DNA from: Candidatus Hoaglandella endobia
GTDB taxonomy: Bacteria; Pseudomonadota; Gammaproteobacteria; Enterobacterales; Enterobacteriaceae
DNA: 64,000 bases
Assembly (NCBI RefSeq): GCF_900044015.1
Contig: NZ_LN999835.1
Coordinates: forward strand, 1 to 64,000
Direction of reading: 5' to 3'
Position numbers and translations under genes: made by a program. Positions within the stretch are counted from its first letter, which is position 1; each line of letters starts with the position of its first letter. Below, piece by piece: positions 1-10,350 of the stretch. The notes under the pieces were generated by a model. That model ran no database searches, was not told where the DNA came from, and saw only the letters and a program-made list of their open reading frames with translations.

Positions 1-1800
1 ATGAATAATATAAGAAATTTTTCTATTATTGCCCATATCGACCACGGTAAATCGACACTGTCTGACCGTCTAATTCAGATCTGTGGCGGTTTAAACGAAC
101 GTGAAATGGCAGACCAGGTGCTAGATTCTATGGATCTAGAGCGAGAACGTGGTATTACCATAAAAGCCCAAAGTGTTACGCTTTACTATAAAGCGCCCAA
201 TGGCAAAATTTATCAGCTAAATTTCATCGATACCCCAGGGCATGTTGATTTTTTCTATGAAGTTTCCCGTTCGCTTGCGGCCTGTGAAGGTGCGCTGCTT
301 GTTGTTGACGCTGGGCAAGGGGTAGAAGCACAGACCCTGGCCAATTGTTATACTGCGATGGAAATGAATTTAGAAGTAGTACCGGTGCTAAATAAAATTG
401 ACCTCCCTACTGCTGATCCAGATCGAGTTGCTCAGGAAATTAAGGATATCATCGGCATTGACGCTACCGATGCGGTACGCTGCTCAGCGAAAACCGGGAT
501 TGGGGTAGCTGACGTGCTCGAACGCTTAGTGCAAAATATTCCACCGCCTGAGGGTAATCCTGACGCTCCGTTGCAAGCATTAATTATTGATTCCTGGTTT
601 GACAAATATTTAGGCGTAGTTTCTTTAGTACGCATTAAAAATGGCACCCTGCTTAAAAGCAACAAGATAAAAGTTATGAGCACTGGCAAGCTTTACAATG
701 TAGATCGTTTGGGGATCTTCACGCCAAAGCTCATTGAGCGCGAAGTATTAAATTGCGGCGAGGTTGGCTGGCTAGCCTGCGCTATCAAAGATATCCACGG
801 CGCTCCAGTGGGGGATACCCTTACCCTCGCTCGTCAGCCGGCTACTAAGGTTTTGCCTGGCTTTAAGAAAGTTAAACCGCAGGTTTATGCGGGCTTATTT
901 CCGGTAAGCTCAGATGATTATGAAGCCTTTCGTGATGCTCTGGGCAAGCTAAGCTTGAATGACGCCTCACTAGTTTATGAGCCGGAAAGCTCTACCGCAC
1001 TGGGTTTTGGGTTTCGCTGTGGCTTTCTGGGCTTGTTGCATATGGAAATTATTCAAGAACGGCTTGAGCGCGAATATTATCTTGATCTTATAACCACCGC
1101 TCCGACGGTATTCTATGAGGTGCTGACGATAGATAACAGTACGCTATACGTAGATAGCCCGGCTAAACTGCCACCGTTAAACAACATTGCCGAATTGCGC
1201 GAACCTATCGCTGAGTGTCACATGCTGTTACCACAGATCTACCTGGGCAATGTTATCACCTTATGCATTGAAAAGCGTGGCATACAGACTAATATGGTTT
1301 ATCATGGCAGCCAGGTGGCACTAACCTATGAGATCCCCATGGCGGAGGTAGTATTAGATTTCTTCGACCGGCTGAAATCAACCTCGCGCGGTTACGCTTC
1401 ACTTGATTACGGTTTCAAGCGCTTCCAAAACTCAAATATGGTGCGCATCGACGTATTGATCAACGGAGAACAGGTTGATGCTCTGGCGCTGATCACCCAC
1501 CGGGATAATGCGCCTTATCGTTGCCGCGAGTTTGTGGATAAACTGCAGAAGTTAATTCCACGCCAGCAGTTCGATATTTCTATACAGGCAGCTATCGGCA
1601 ATAATATAATTGCTCGCTCTACGGTTAAACAGTTGCGGAAGAATGTGCTAGCTAAGTGTTATGGCGGCGATGTAAGCCGAAAGAAAAAACTGTTACAAAA
1701 ACAGAAAGCAGGTAAGAAGCGCATGAAGCAAGTTGGGAAAGTTGAACTTCCGCAGGAAGCGTTCTTGGCGATTATGCACGTAGGTAAAGACAGTAAATAA
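1..1800 (+). CDS. lepA: Elongation factor 4 (LepA), translational GTPase
   Basis: The 599-residue protein matches the full E. coli length, so the window opens exactly on its ATG. LepA is a ribosome-associated GTPase that back-translocates or remodels stalled elongating ribosomes. The G1 motif AHIDHGKS (about residues 11-18), G3 DTPGH (about 77-81), G4 NKID and G5 SAK are visible. The LepA-specific C-terminal domain with the basic KKKLLQKQK tail is intact. One oddity is a Phe directly after HVDF where E. coli has Ser, beside the switch II region. It sits 32 bp upstream of lepB, the usual lepA-lepB pair. Confidence 0.98.
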   Translation: MNNIRNFSIIAHIDHGKSTLSDRLIQICGGLNEREMADQVLDSMDLERERGITIKAQSVTLYYKAPNGKIYQLNFIDTPGHVDFFYEVSRSLAACEGALLVVDAGQGVEAQTLANCYTAMEMNLEVVPVLNKIDLPTADPDRVAQEIKDIIGIDATDAVRCSAKTGIGVADVLERLVQNIPPPEGNPDAPLQALIIDSWFDKYLGVVSLVRIKNGTLLKSNKIKVMSTGKLYNVDRLGIFTPKLIEREVLNCGEVGWLACAIKDIHGAPVGDTLTLARQPATKVLPGFKKVKPQVYAGLFPVSSDDYEAFRDALGKLSLNDASLVYEPESSTALGFGFRCGFLGLLHMEIIQERLEREYYLDLITTAPTVFYEVLTIDNSTLYVDSPAKLPPLNNIAELREPIAECHMLLPQIYLGNVITLCIEKRGIQTNMVYHGSQVALTYEIPMAEVVLDFFDRLKSTSRGYASLDYGFKRFQNSNMVRIDVLINGEQVDALALITHRDNAPYRCREFVDKLQKLIPRQQFDISIQAAIGNNIIARSTVKQLRKNVLAKCYGGDVSRKKKLLQKQKAGKKRMKQVGKVELPQEAFLAIMHVGKDSK

Positions 1801-1832
1801 GTTTAAGGAACAGTAATTTGCAAGTAATTTTC

Positions 1833-2804
1833 ATGGCTAATTTGTTTTCCAGAATTCTAGCAATCGTTACGCTTATCACTGGAATTTTCTGGTGTCTAAA
1901 ACGTTTTAAACTCATACAACTAATGCAACCAGCTCAGAAGCTCCAAGAAAGCATGCCTACAGCAATAGGTAATATTGCTGCTGCCGTCAAGAATGGTCAA
2001 CTAGTTTTGATAGAAACCAGCGCCGAGATTTTTCCAGTATTACTGTTGGTGTTTGTTGTGCGCTCATTTATTTTTGAGCCGTTTCAGATCCCTTCTGGAT
2101 CAATGATGCCGACATTACTAGTCGGCGATTTTATTCTGGTGGAGAAGTTTGCCTATGATATAAAAGATCCGATTACCAAAACGACATTAATTGAAACTGG
2201 CCATCCGAAACGGGGAGATGTGGTGGTATTTAAATACCCACCTGATCCCAATCTGTACTATATTAAAAGAGTCTTGGGCCTTCCGGGGGATCGAGTCAGT
2301 TATGACCCAATCAATAAGCGGGTTACGGTACAACCAGTGGTCGGCTACAAGCATGGCTGCGCTACAGCGTTGCCGATAACATATACCGAAGTCACGCTGA
2401 GCCATTTTATTCAGACCTGCAATTCGATCAGCAACGGAGAAGCCAGTAGTGGCTTCCTGCAGGTGCCGCCGGATAAGCAAGTTGAAGACGGGATCCATCT
2501 AGTGCAATATCAAGAATCGCTAGGTAGCATGTCGCATAATATTTTGACAGTGCCTGGTCAGCAAGATCAGGTAGGCATGTATTATCAGCAACCGGGCAAA
2601 TCACTGGCAGAATGGGTAGTGCCGCAAGGCAAATATTTCATGATGGGCGATAACCGCGATAATAGCGCTGATAGCCGCTATTGGGGTTTCGTACCGAAGA
2701 AAAATTTGGTAGGTAAAGCCACGGCAATTTGGCTGAGCTTTGATAAGCAAGAAGGTAAATGGCCGACCGGTGTACGCTTAAGCCGTATTGGCAGTATTAA
2801 TTAA
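1833..2804 (+). CDS. lepB: Signal peptidase I
   Basis: Leader peptidase cleaves signal peptides of Sec/Tat-exported proteins at the periplasmic face of the inner membrane. The ATG at 1833 gives 323 residues beginning MANLFS, against 324 in E. coli, and places the catalytic dyad at Ser90 (PSGSMMPT) and Lys145 (YIKR), the E. coli positions. A TTG at 1818 in frame has a better-spaced AAGGA (1805-1809) and would add five residues, so the true start is not settled. Two N-terminal membrane segments and the MGDNRDNSADSR signature are present. It follows lepA and is probably cotranscribed. Confidence 0.96.
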   Translation: MANLFSRILAIVTLITGIFWCLKRFKLIQLMQPAQKLQESMPTAIGNIAAAVKNGQLVLIETSAEIFPVLLLVFVVRSFIFEPFQIPSGSMMPTLLVGDFILVEKFAYDIKDPITKTTLIETGHPKRGDVVVFKYPPDPNLYYIKRVLGLPGDRVSYDPINKRVTVQPVVGYKHGCATALPITYTEVTLSHFIQTCNSISNGEASSGFLQVPPDKQVEDGIHLVQYQESLGSMSHNILTVPGQQDQVGMYYQQPGKSLAEWVVPQGKYFMMGDNRDNSADSRYWGFVPKKNLVGKATAIWLSFDKQEGKWPTGVRLSRIGSIN

Positions 2805-2940
2805 TTATTTAATAGCAAAATTAGTGGGTCATACAAAGCTGGCTGCTCACCAGGCAAAATAGTTTTTGTATAAGAGTTGATAGCCAGGCCTGCTACCGTG
2901 ATTTTGCATGGTTGAGTTATTAGTTATTTATTGGTAACGT

Positions 2941-3621
2941 ATGAACCCCATTTTAATGAATAGTTTCCAGCAGAAACTGGGCTATAATTTTCATCAGTAT
3001 GAACTTTTGTTACAGGCATTAACGCACCGCAGTGCCAGCAGTAAACACAATGAAAGGCTGGAATTTTTAGGTGATTCTATACTAAGTTATGTTATCACCA
3101 ACGCTCTTTATCAGCTATTTCCCCGTGTTGACGAAGGCAATCTGAGTCAGATGCGCGCCATGCTAGTGCGCGGCAATACATTGGCTGAAATGGCACGTGA
3201 GTTCGATTTAGGCGAATGTTTGCGCCTAGGAGCAGGGGAGCTAAAGAGCGGCGGTTTTCGCCGCGATTCGATTTTAGCCAATACGGTAGAAGCCCTAATA
3301 GGGGGAATATTTTTAGATAGCGATATCCACACTGTAGAAAAGCTAATCCTCGATTGGTACCGTACTCGTCTGGATGAGATTAGACCAGACGACAAACGAA
3401 AAGATCCTAAAACTAGGCTGCAGGAATATTTGCAGGGACGTCATTTGCCGCTGCCTACTTATTCGCTAGTGCAGATACGTGGCGAAGCGCACAACCAGGA
3501 GTTTACTATTCATTGCCAGGTAAATGGTCTAACGCAGCCGGTTATCGGCAACGGCGCAAGCCGGCGTAAAGCCGAACAGGCTGCGGCTGAACAGACACTT
3601 AAATTGCTGGAGTTTGCATGA
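2941..3621 (+). CDS. rnc: Ribonuclease III
   Basis: This double-strand-specific endoribonuclease processes rRNA precursors and some mRNAs. The 226 residues equal the E. coli length. The RNase III signature [10 protein letters not shown] (about residues 38-47) with its acidic catalytic residues and the second acidic site in NTVEALIGG are present. A C-terminal dsRNA-binding domain ending with the [12 protein letters not shown] helix completes it. The stop overlaps the era start as ATGA, so rnc and era are translationally coupled as in E. coli. The 136-bp spacer after lepB suggests it may have its own promoter. Confidence 0.98.
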   Translation: MNPILMNSFQQKLGYNFHQYELLLQALTHRSASSKHNERLEFLGDSILSYVITNALYQLFPRVDEGNLSQMRAMLVRGNTLAEMAREFDLGECLRLGAGELKSGGFRRDSILANTVEALIGGIFLDSDIHTVEKLILDWYRTRLDEIRPDDKRKDPKTRLQEYLQGRHLPLPTYSLVQIRGEAHNQEFTIHCQVNGLTQPVIGNGASRRKAEQAAAEQTLKLLEFA

Positions 3622-4529
3622 GCGCAGAGAAAACCTATTGTGGATTTGTGGCGATAGTAGGCCGGCCGAATGTCGGTAAATCAACGCTGCTGAATCAATT
3701 ATTGGGTCAGAAAGTGTCTATCACCTCATGCAAGCCGCAAACTACCCATCACCTCATCATGGGTATCCACACTGACGGCCCTTATCAGGCCATCTATGTA
3801 GATACTCCAGGACTACATCTCGCAGAGAAAAGAGCAATGAACCGGTTGCTGAATCGTTCAGCCAGCAGCTCAATCTACAATGTAGCCCTGGTTATTTTTG
3901 TAGTTGAAGGTACCCATTGGACCTACGACGACAAAATGGTGGTTAACAAGCTGCGTGACTTGACCTGCTTAGTGGTTTTAGTTATCAATAAAGTGGATAA
4001 TGTCCCAGACAAAAAGCAGCTGCTGCCGCATATACAGTTCCTCAGTCAACAGAGGGCATTTCACGATATTGTACCTATTTGCGCCGAGAACGGCATGAAT
4101 ATCAAGACACTTGCTGCTATCATTCGCAAGGCTTTACCGCTAACTACTATGCACTATTTTCCTAAAGACTACATTACCAACCGTTCACAGCGGTTCATCG
4201 CATCAGAAAATATTCGTGAAAAGCTAATGCGTTTTTTAGGTGATGAGTTGCCCTATTCAGTTACTGTAGAAATAGAACACTTCGCTGCACACAAGTGTGG
4301 CGGTTACGATATCCAAGGCCTGATTTTAGTGGAACGAGAAGGTCACAAGAAAATCATTATCGGCAATCAAGGCAGCAAAATAAAAACTATTGGGATCAAA
4401 GCCCGTCGAGATATTGAAGCCATATTCGAGAAGCGAGTGCATCTCAAACTGTGGGTGAAAGTAAAATCGAGCTGGGCGGATAATGAACGCGCCCAGCACA
4501 GTCTAGGCTATTTCGATAATTTTTTTTGA
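3618..4529 (+). CDS. era: GTPase Era, 30S ribosome assembly factor
   Basis: Era binds the 3' end of 16S rRNA during 30S maturation. At 303 residues it is near the E. coli length of 301. G1 GRPNVGKS (about residues 15-22), G3 DTPG and G4 NKVD are intact, and the C-terminal KH domain is recognisable around [11 protein letters not shown]. In the G2 region the usual TTRHRI reads TTHHLI, two changes in the effector loop. The start overlaps the rnc stop by four bases. recO, normally next, is not detectable downstream. Confidence 0.97.
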   Translation: MSAEKTYCGFVAIVGRPNVGKSTLLNQLLGQKVSITSCKPQTTHHLIMGIHTDGPYQAIYVDTPGLHLAEKRAMNRLLNRSASSSIYNVALVIFVVEGTHWTYDDKMVVNKLRDLTCLVVLVINKVDNVPDKKQLLPHIQFLSQQRAFHDIVPICAENGMNIKTLAAIIRKALPLTTMHYFPKDYITNRSQRFIASENIREKLMRFLGDELPYSVTVEIEHFAAHKCGGYDIQGLILVEREGHKKIIIGNQGSKIKTIGIKARRDIEAIFEKRVHLKLWVKVKSSWADNERAQHSLGYFDNFF

Positions 4530-4544
4530 GTAAGTCGCCCCCCA

Positions 4545-4590
4545 ACTAACGGTTAGCAACGCGCTTTAGTGAGGTGCCGGGGGGGTTAAC
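4545..4590. other. GC-rich C6...G7 potential stem in the era-pdxJ spacer
   Basis: A run of six C (about 4548-4553) and a run of seven G (about 4580-4586) flank about 26 bases that include the self-complementary CTAACGGTTAG. The two runs could form a short GC stem. It lies where recO would be expected, 3' of era. It may be an era 3' hairpin or decayed recO sequence. No U-tract follows, so a classical terminator is not supported. Confidence 0.3.
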
Positions 4591-4668
4591 GACCGTGTGC
4601 TGGCCAGTTTTCCTGGCTTTATTGAAAATATAATAAGAATGTTATAACTAATAATTTAGTGGTAAAGT

Positions 4669-4770
4669 ATGGCTAAACTGTTATTGGGCATTAATATCGA
4701 TTATATTGTGACTTTACGCATCAAATTAGGCCGTATTTGTCAAAGTGCACAATATGAAGCGTGCTGCTAA
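4669..4770 (+). pseudogene. pdxJ: pdxJ remnant: in-frame collapsed mini-gene of 33 codons
   Basis: The first 17 codons read MAKLLLGINIDYIVTLR, clearly the start of PdxJ (E. coli begins MAELLLGVNIDHIATLR). After these the reading frame runs only about 16 more codons to TAA at 4768-4770, where PdxJ should be about 240 residues. The last codons lie at the position of the old PdxJ C-terminus, so a large internal deletion removed the body. The terminal TAATG overlap with acpS, as in E. coli, is preserved. Pyridoxine 5'-phosphate synthase activity cannot remain, but the short frame could still deliver ribosomes to acpS. Confidence 0.85.
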
Positions 4771-5165
4771 TGGCGATTGTCGGCATCGGCACTGATATCG
4801 TCGAAATCGCGCGGATCGAAACGGTGGTGTCGCGCAGCGGTGATCGGCTGGCGCGCAGAATCCTCAGCACGACGGAATGGCTGCAGTATCAGCAGCACAA
4901 TCAACCGGTGCGTTTTCTAGCTAAACGTTTTGCAGTAAAAGAGGCTGCATCGAAGGCGCTCGGCACCAGTATCCGCGAGGGTATCGCTTTTGCTCATGTC
5001 GAGGTAATTAATGACGCGCTAGGTAAACCTTCGCTTCGGTTGTTTGCTAAGGCAGCAGCGTTAGCTAGCAGTTTAGGTGTTACAGGCATGTTTGTCACAT
5101 TGGCAGATGAGCGGCATTATGCCTGCGCTACCGTACTCTTTGAAAAAGCTGGTGATGAAATCTAA
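4770..5165 (+). CDS. acpS: Holo-[acyl-carrier-protein] synthase
   Basis: AcpS transfers 4'-phosphopantetheine from CoA to a serine of ACP, activating it for fatty acid synthesis. The start is the ATG at 4770 ([17 protein letters not shown]), giving 131 residues, close to the family length. A GTG at 4761 would only add three residues. The metal-binding Asp in GTDIVE and Glu in [13 protein letters not shown] are present. Its ATG overlaps the stop of the pdxJ remnant, so translation may depend on that mini-gene. It complements fabI in this window. Confidence 0.96.
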   Translation: MAIVGIGTDIVEIARIETVVSRSGDRLARRILSTTEWLQYQQHNQPVRFLAKRFAVKEAASKALGTSIREGIAFAHVEVINDALGKPSLRLFAKAAALASSLGVTGMFVTLADERHYACATVLFEKAGDEI

Positions 5166-5256
5166 GGCGACAGCCTCCTATACTTTGCTTTGCTTACAGC
5201 AGCTTGGGATAGGGCCTGCTGACAACTGAGTGTGTCGACGTTCGTTAATGGCTTAG

Positions 5257-5757
<501 letters not shown>

Positions 5758-5781
5758 GGAAATGCTTACAAGCGCATTTCC
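5758..5781 (+). terminator. Hairpin abutting the tadA stop codon
   Basis: Arms GGAAATGC (5758-5765) and GCATTTCC (5774-5781) are perfectly complementary across an 8-nt loop, starting one base after the tadA TGA. No U-run follows, so it is a 3'-end-stabilising hairpin or weak terminator at best. Confidence 0.4.
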
Positions 5782-5825
5782 AAATAGAATTAGTTTGATA
5801 AATATTCTAAACTTGTTTAGTTATA

Positions 5826-5911
5826 TGGTGCCCGGGACGAGACTTGAACTCGTATAGCAAAAAGCTGAGGGATTTTAAATCCCTTGTGTCTACCTATTCC
5901 ACCACCCGGGC
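5826..5911 (-). tRNA. leuZ: tRNA-Leu (anticodon TAA)
   Basis: The reverse complement begins GCCCGGGTGGTGGAATAGG and ends CCCGGGCACCA, with a 7-bp acceptor stem, a long variable arm typical of tRNA-Leu, a TTTAAAA anticodon loop and an encoded CCA. It lies directly downstream of tRNA-Cys, as in the E. coli glyW-cysT-leuZ cluster. The Gly member is not seen. A small CTAAAC/GTTTAG hairpin (5807-5820) lies downstream and could end the transcript. Confidence 0.96.
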
Positions 5912-5927
5912 ATCATAAAATTTAAAT

Positions 5928-6001
5928 TGGAGGCGCGTCCCGGAGTTGAACCGAGGTAGACGGATTTGCAATCCGTTGCATAGCCACTCTGCCAACGCGC
6001 C
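5928..6001 (-). tRNA. cysT: tRNA-Cys (anticodon GCA)
   Basis: The reverse complement starts GGCGCGTTGGCAGAGTGG and ends GACGCGCCTCCA. The anticodon stem-loop CGGATTGCAAATCCG gives anticodon GCA. CCA is encoded. It is 16 bp upstream of tRNA-Leu(TAA) on the same strand, so both are probably processed from one transcript. Confidence 0.96.
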
Positions 6002-6371
6002 GATTTTAATAAATTTTATTATAATTGCTTATCAGCAACAATAGCAAGCCTGTTTGACCATAAAATATTTAACTGATAATACCGTAGTACCCAACACAAC
6101 TTAGTTTCATAACACTATTCCATTGACGACAATCAACTAGTTAAAGTAACGACAAAATTATAATACATAATATGCTTGTAAAAGAGAACTGTTCACTAAC
6201 ATAGTTAAGTAAAATAGAAATAAAATAAATGTAAGCTCTTTCTTAAGAGCTATTAAGCTCTAAGCTAGAAGCAGTGTAGTTAAAATTAACACCAATCGCT
6301 TGAAAGTAAAAAAAGAAATATATTGCGAGGATTTTTATACTCTCTTAGATAGAGAGAGGAGAAAGTAGTAG
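6002..6371. promoter_or_regulatory. pyrE upstream region with two mutually exclusive short hairpins
   Basis: No gene was found in these 370 AT-rich bases. At 6234-6261, AGCTCTT (6234-6240) can pair with AAGAGCT (6245-6251), or the same middle segment can pair with AGCTCT (6256-6261). Only one hairpin can form at a time. E. coli pyrE is regulated by attenuation, but here no U-run follows, so any switch role is conjecture. An AGGAGA Shine-Dalgarno at about 6356-6361 precedes the pyrE ATG. Confidence 0.3.
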
Positions 6372-7031
6372 ATGAAAGAGTATCAACGTAAATTTATGGA
6401 GTATACATTAAACAAACAGGTATTAACGTTCGGCAATTTTACGCTTAAATCTGGCCGTATAAGCCCATACTTTTTTAATGCTGGTTTATTTAATACCGGT
6501 CGTGATTTAGCGTTTTTAGGCCGGATTTACGCCGCTGCACTGGTGGATTCGAATGTAAAATTTGATTTATTATTTGGCCCAGCCTATAAGGGCATTCCCA
6601 TTGCGACTATCACCGCAGTGGCGTTGGCAGAACAACATCAACGAGACATCCCCTATTGCTTTAACCGTAAAGAGATTAAGGATCATGGCGAAATTGGTAC
6701 GCTGATTGGCAGCCAGATGCAGGGAAACGTCATGCTGGTAGATGACGTTATTACTGCTGGTACAACTATCCGACAGTCGATGGAAATTATCACCTCGCAT
6801 CATGCTACCCTGGCAGGAGTCATAATTTCTATGGATCGGCAGGAAAAAGGACGCCGAGCTCTTTCTGCGGTTCAAGAAGTAGAACGTGATTATCGTTGTC
6901 GGGTCATCGCCATTATTACCCTGGCAGATTTAATAACTTACTTGGAAGAGACCAGCGACCAGGCCTCCCAGCTACTAGTTGCAGTGCGTGCCTATCAGCA
7001 GCAATACGGTACCTCAAAATTGCTCAGTTAA
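6372..7031 (+). CDS. pyrE: Orotate phosphoribosyltransferase
   Basis: It catalyses orotate + PRPP to OMP, the fifth step of UMP synthesis, and feeds PyrF (22294-23058, minus). The 219 residues compare with 213 in E. coli, with a short C-terminal extension. The PRPP-binding motif [14 protein letters not shown] (about residues 120-133) and the FGPAYKGIP region are intact. It converges with dut, as in the E. coli dut-slmA-pyrE region, but slmA is missing. Confidence 0.97.
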   Translation: MKEYQRKFMEYTLNKQVLTFGNFTLKSGRISPYFFNAGLFNTGRDLAFLGRIYAAALVDSNVKFDLLFGPAYKGIPIATITAVALAEQHQRDIPYCFNRKEIKDHGEIGTLIGSQMQGNVMLVDDVITAGTTIRQSMEIITSHHATLAGVIISMDRQEKGRRALSAVQEVERDYRCRVIAIITLADLITYLEETSDQASQLLVAVRAYQQQYGTSKLLS

Positions 7032-7171
7032 TTGCATTTGGTTAAACTCAGGATCAATCGCAATATCAAATATCATAGGATCAACTTAATGTGTTTCACA
7101 GTTTTGCTGGGCAAGTAGCGGTAAATCGCGGCGGCTAAAAGCGCTAATAAAATTACCCCTAGCTAGTAGGT

Positions 7172-7627
7172 TTATTGCAGCCCAGAATGGCCAAAGCCCC
7201 TTTCACCGCGCTCGCTGGTATCAAAAGATACCACCAGATTAAATTCTGCCTGTATTACCGGTAGAAATACTATCTGCGCTATGCGATCGCCCGGTTTCAG
7301 GGTAACAAAATCATGGCCGCGATTCCATACCGAGACCATTAATGGTCCATGATAATCAGAATCAATCAACCCCACTAAGTTCCCCAATACAATGCCGTAC
7401 TTATGGCCAAGACCTGATCTCGGCAGAATAACAGCCGCCAATGTGGCATCTTTTATATGAATCGCCAATCCAGTAGGAATAAGAGTAGTTTTGCCTGGTG
7501 CCAGCACTACTGTATCATTGATACAAGCGCGTAAATCTAAACCAGCTGAACCTATCGTAGCGTATGTTGGTAGCGGAAAATGATCGCCGATGCGGCAGTC
7601 CAGGATTTTAATATCGATTTTTTTCAT
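7172..7627 (-). CDS. dut: Deoxyuridine 5'-triphosphate nucleotidohydrolase
   Basis: dUTPase hydrolyses dUTP to dUMP, preventing uracil misincorporation and supplying thymidylate synthesis. The 151 residues match E. coli exactly. Motif 1 GSAGLDLRA, motif 2 PRSGLG and motif 3 [11 protein letters not shown] with the catalytic Asp are conserved. Motif 5, normally RGEGGFGHSG, reads [10 protein letters not shown]: an AGG arginine codon replaces the first glycine of the GG pair in the C-terminal lid. The fold is otherwise normal. coaBC and slmA, its usual neighbours, are absent. Confidence 0.96.
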   Translation of the reverse strand: MKKIDIKILDCRIGDHFPLPTYATIGSAGLDLRACINDTVVLAPGKTTLIPTGLAIHIKDATLAAVILPRSGLGHKYGIVLGNLVGLIDSDYHGPLMVSVWNRGHDFVTLKPGDRIAQIVFLPVIQAEFNLVVSFDTSERGERGFGHSGLQ

Positions 7628-8135
7628 CTTACTGACAAGCTCGTCCTTGATTTGTGGAGTAAGCCCTTACCCTATCAAAGGGGGATAATAAATTTTCCTA
7701 ATTCTACCAGAATAGATGATTATTATCATTGTGAAAATCTTAGCTTCTTTAGAAGTAGCTCAAGCGCTATCAAATACTAACGGCTCGATCGGTGGTAAAT
7801 CAGCTACTAAATAATAGTCCCCACATTTTATGCAAGATTATCAGAAGAAGTACCTTTGTTACGGCCATAATGGCCGTAACAAAAATAATAAGATGAAATT
7901 AACAGCCTGGATATTTCTCTAATAGTCAAAGCTTGTCTGTTTGTAGCTATCCGATAGCTAGTTTTTTATTAAAAAATGTTGTGCTCTTTTAAACTACGCT
8001 TTAGTTATAAGTAACTTGAGCAGTTACGTATCAAAGCGTACACTACTTATCTTTGTAGAAGATTAGATCTAGTATTGAAAGCTTATCTTAGGTTTTTAAT
8101 ATATAATATTGCTAACTTAATTTTAGGAGATAGAT
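7628..8135. repeat. dut-rpmB divergent spacer with a perfect 29-bp palindrome
   Basis: No gene was found in this 508-bp head-to-head spacer, where radC and coaBC sit in E. coli. At 7855-7883 two perfectly complementary 14-base arms (7855-7868 and 7870-7883) surround a single A at 7869. Each arm contains TTACGGCCAT or its complement. There is no U-tract on either strand, so it is not an ordinary terminator. It could be an operator for a dimeric protein, a cruciform or a hairpin RNA element. An AGGAGA Shine-Dalgarno for rpmB is at about 8125-8130. Confidence 0.6.
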
Positions 8136-8393
8136 ATGTCCCGAGTCTGCCAAGTTACTGGCAAGCGCCCGGTGAGCGGAAATAACCGCTCTCATGCAAT
8201 GAATGCGACTAAACGCCGTTTTTTGCCTAATCTGCACTCTCACCGTTTTTGGCTTGAGAGCAGGAATAATTTTATCACATTGCGCGTGTCTACCAAAGGT
8301 ATGCGTATAATCGATAAAAAGGGCATCGAAATGGTTTTAGTCGATCTCCGTGTCCGCAGTGATAAGTTGAAAAGTATTAAGTTCAGGAATTAA
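8136..8393 (+). CDS. rpmB: 50S ribosomal protein L28
   Basis: This small basic ribosomal protein starts [17 protein letters not shown]. It has 85 residues against 78 in E. coli because the usual stop has been passed and the tail now ends KSIKFRN. The body, including HRFWLES and the [16 protein letters not shown] segment, is conserved. rpmG follows after three bases, keeping the rpmB-rpmG operon. Confidence 0.97.
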   Translation: MSRVCQVTGKRPVSGNNRSHAMNATKRRFLPNLHSHRFWLESRNNFITLRVSTKGMRIIDKKGIEMVLVDLRVRSDKLKSIKFRN

Positions 8394-8396
8394 CTC

Positions 8397-8564
8397 ATGG
8401 CTAACAATATTCGCGAGAAGATTAAGCTGATTTCTTCAGCTGGTACTGGTCACTTTTATACCACTACAAAGAACAAGCGTACCAAACTTGAAAAGATGGC
8501 ATTAAAAAAATTTGATCCATTGGTGCGCCAGCATGTGATATACAAAGAAGCCAAAATAAAATAA
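8397..8564 (+). CDS. rpmG: 50S ribosomal protein L33
   Basis: A 55-codon frame reads [20 protein letters not shown] and ends YKEAKIK, matching L33 along its entire length (55 residues in E. coli). It starts three bases after the rpmB stop. L33 is a small basic protein near the ribosomal E site. The gene is short but unmistakable. Confidence 0.97.
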   Translation: MANNIREKIKLISSAGTGHFYTTTKNKRTKLEKMALKKFDPLVRQHVIYKEAKIK

Positions 8565-8668
8565 TTTCAGAGGGGGTATGATAATTAGTCGTTAGCTAGA
8601 TGGTAGCTTATTATAATAACGTCAGAATGGAATGATCATATTTTGATCTAGTTGATAGAGGATAGTTA

Positions 8669-9478
8669 ATGCCGGAATTACCAGAAGTAGAAACCAGTCG
8701 CAGAGGAATAGAACCTTGGGTGACCGGGCAAAGCGTTCTGCGTACGGAGGTACGTAATGCACGGTTGCGTTGGTCGGTAGATGAAGAGATCATCGCGCTG
8801 CGTGACAGAATGGTACTAAGCGTACAGCGCCGGGCAAAATATTTGTTGCTAGAACTAGATTCAGGCTGGATAATTATTCATTTAGGAATGTCGGGGAGCC
8901 TACGTGTCCTGGCTCAGCCGCAGCCTCCAGAGAAACATGATCATGTGGATTTAGTTATGAGTAATGGCTGTATTATTCGTTATACCGATCCGCGACGTTT
9001 TGGATCTTGGCTATGGAGCGAGAACCCGTATACTAGCCGCGTATTGGCTCACCTAGGGCTTGAACCGCTTAGCGAAGAATTTGATGGTCACTGGTTATAT
9101 GAGAACCTACGTAAGAAAAAAACGAAAATTAAGCCTTGCTTGATGGATAACAAGCTAGTAGTTGGCATAGGCAACATTTACGCCAGTGAGTCTCTGTTTG
9201 TTGCTGGTATACTACCAGACCGCACTGCTGGTTCCCTAAATCAGGAAGAAGCTGCGCGGTTGACCAAGAGTATCAAAGTGGTACTGTTGCGATCCATTAA
9301 GCAAGGAGGCACCACGCTGCGCGATTTTCTCCAGTATGACGGTAAACAAGGCAATTTTTTACGGGAACTACAAGTTTACGGCCGTGGCGGCGAACCGTGC
9401 CTGGTGTGTAGCACACCGATCCAACTAGCCAAGTATGGCCAGCGAAGTACTTTTTTTTGCTCAAAATGCCAAAGCTAA
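8669..9478 (+). CDS. mutM: Formamidopyrimidine-DNA glycosylase (Fpg)
   Basis: This base-excision repair enzyme removes 8-oxoguanine and formamidopyrimidines and has AP-lyase activity. The 269 residues are identical in length to E. coli. The N-terminal catalytic Pro in MPELPEVET, Lys in [10 protein letters not shown], the helix-two-turn-helix around [10 protein letters not shown], and a C-terminal zinc finger (CLVC...CSKC) are all intact. It follows rpmB-rpmG as in E. coli. Its repair partner xthA is also present in the window. Confidence 0.98.
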   Translation: MPELPEVETSRRGIEPWVTGQSVLRTEVRNARLRWSVDEEIIALRDRMVLSVQRRAKYLLLELDSGWIIIHLGMSGSLRVLAQPQPPEKHDHVDLVMSNGCIIRYTDPRRFGSWLWSENPYTSRVLAHLGLEPLSEEFDGHWLYENLRKKKTKIKPCLMDNKLVVGIGNIYASESLFVAGILPDRTAGSLNQEEAARLTKSIKVVLLRSIKQGGTTLRDFLQYDGKQGNFLRELQVYGRGGEPCLVCSTPIQLAKYGQRSTFFCSKCQS

Positions 9479-9555
9479 CGCTAAATAACATATAGTTATA
9501 CTGCAGCAGTATTTTTGGCGATAGCACTAGATACTAGATAACCGTTCTTCAGTGG

Positions 9556-10338
9556 TTATAAGTTATTTTCCTTTGCGGCGTGACTTAATGCCCATAGGGC
9601 AGAATATTTATTGAAAGTATATTGCGCCTTAACTATCGCTAACAGCCAACCCTGCTTACCGTCCAGGCAACCAGTGCGCAATAGCCACATTTTCACAAAT
9701 GTGCTGTAAGTATGGACTATGATGGCAAAAATGCTGCATCGGCGTCCTTGGTGGTGGTGCGCTTGCGCCCAAACTTCGGCATATTGCAACTGTTTACGCT
9801 GAAATGCTGGTAGATCCCGGCAGGTCAGGTGTTGTAAATCGCCCGGCAGGGCAACGATGGCAGCCTCACCAATCTCTAGCGATTCATGAACCGGTAGTGC
9901 GTTATAAAGATAATGCTCGCGGGCGTACAATCGCACTACCCGGTCCGGATACCAGCCGCTATAACGCATAAAACGGCCAAGAAACAGATTACGCCGTGCG
10001 CAACTATAAACAACCTTAGGATTATTAGATTGCTGCAGTACTTCTTCAATGGCCTGGCGTAATGGCGGAGTAACGCGTTCGTCTGCGTCAAGCATCAGAA
10101 TATAATCGCCGCTAGCATACGCCTGTGCCCGTTGGCGTTGTATACCAAAACCTGGCCAATCCGTAGACTGAAATACTCGTGCACCAGCTTGCGCGGCGAT
10201 ATAGCGCGTTTGGTCATGGCTGCCGGCATCTAGCACCACGATTTCGTCGGCCCAGCTTACCGATGCTAGGCAGTTCGGTAGAAGCTCGGCTTCGTTCCTA
10301 GTAAGGAGCACCACCGATAGACGCTTTCTTTGTGACAT
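9556..10338 (-). CDS. waaE: LPS core glycosyltransferase, WaaE/KdtX family (GT2)
   Basis: A family 2 glycosyltransferase of 260 residues with an N-terminal nucleotide-sugar domain: [29 protein letters not shown], and the DADE metal-binding motif (about residue 85). WaaE orthologues add a glucose to heptose I of the inner core in Klebsiella and Serratia and are not found in E. coli K-12. It starts 12 bp after the end of waaA on the same strand, reproducing the waaA-waaE order. coaD, normally next, is missing. The family is clear; the exact acceptor is inferred. Confidence 0.88.
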   Translation of the reverse strand: MSQRKRLSVVLLTRNEAELLPNCLASVSWADEIVVLDAGSHDQTRYIAAQAGARVFQSTDWPGFGIQRQRAQAYASGDYILMLDADERVTPPLRQAIEEVLQQSNNPKVVYSCARRNLFLGRFMRYSGWYPDRVVRLYAREHYLYNALPVHESLEIGEAAIVALPGDLQHLTCRDLPAFQRKQLQYAEVWAQAHHHQGRRCSIFAIIVHTYSTFVKMWLLRTGCLDGKQGWLLAIVKAQYTFNKYSALWALSHAAKENNL

Positions 10339-10350
10339 TTATTGACTCCG

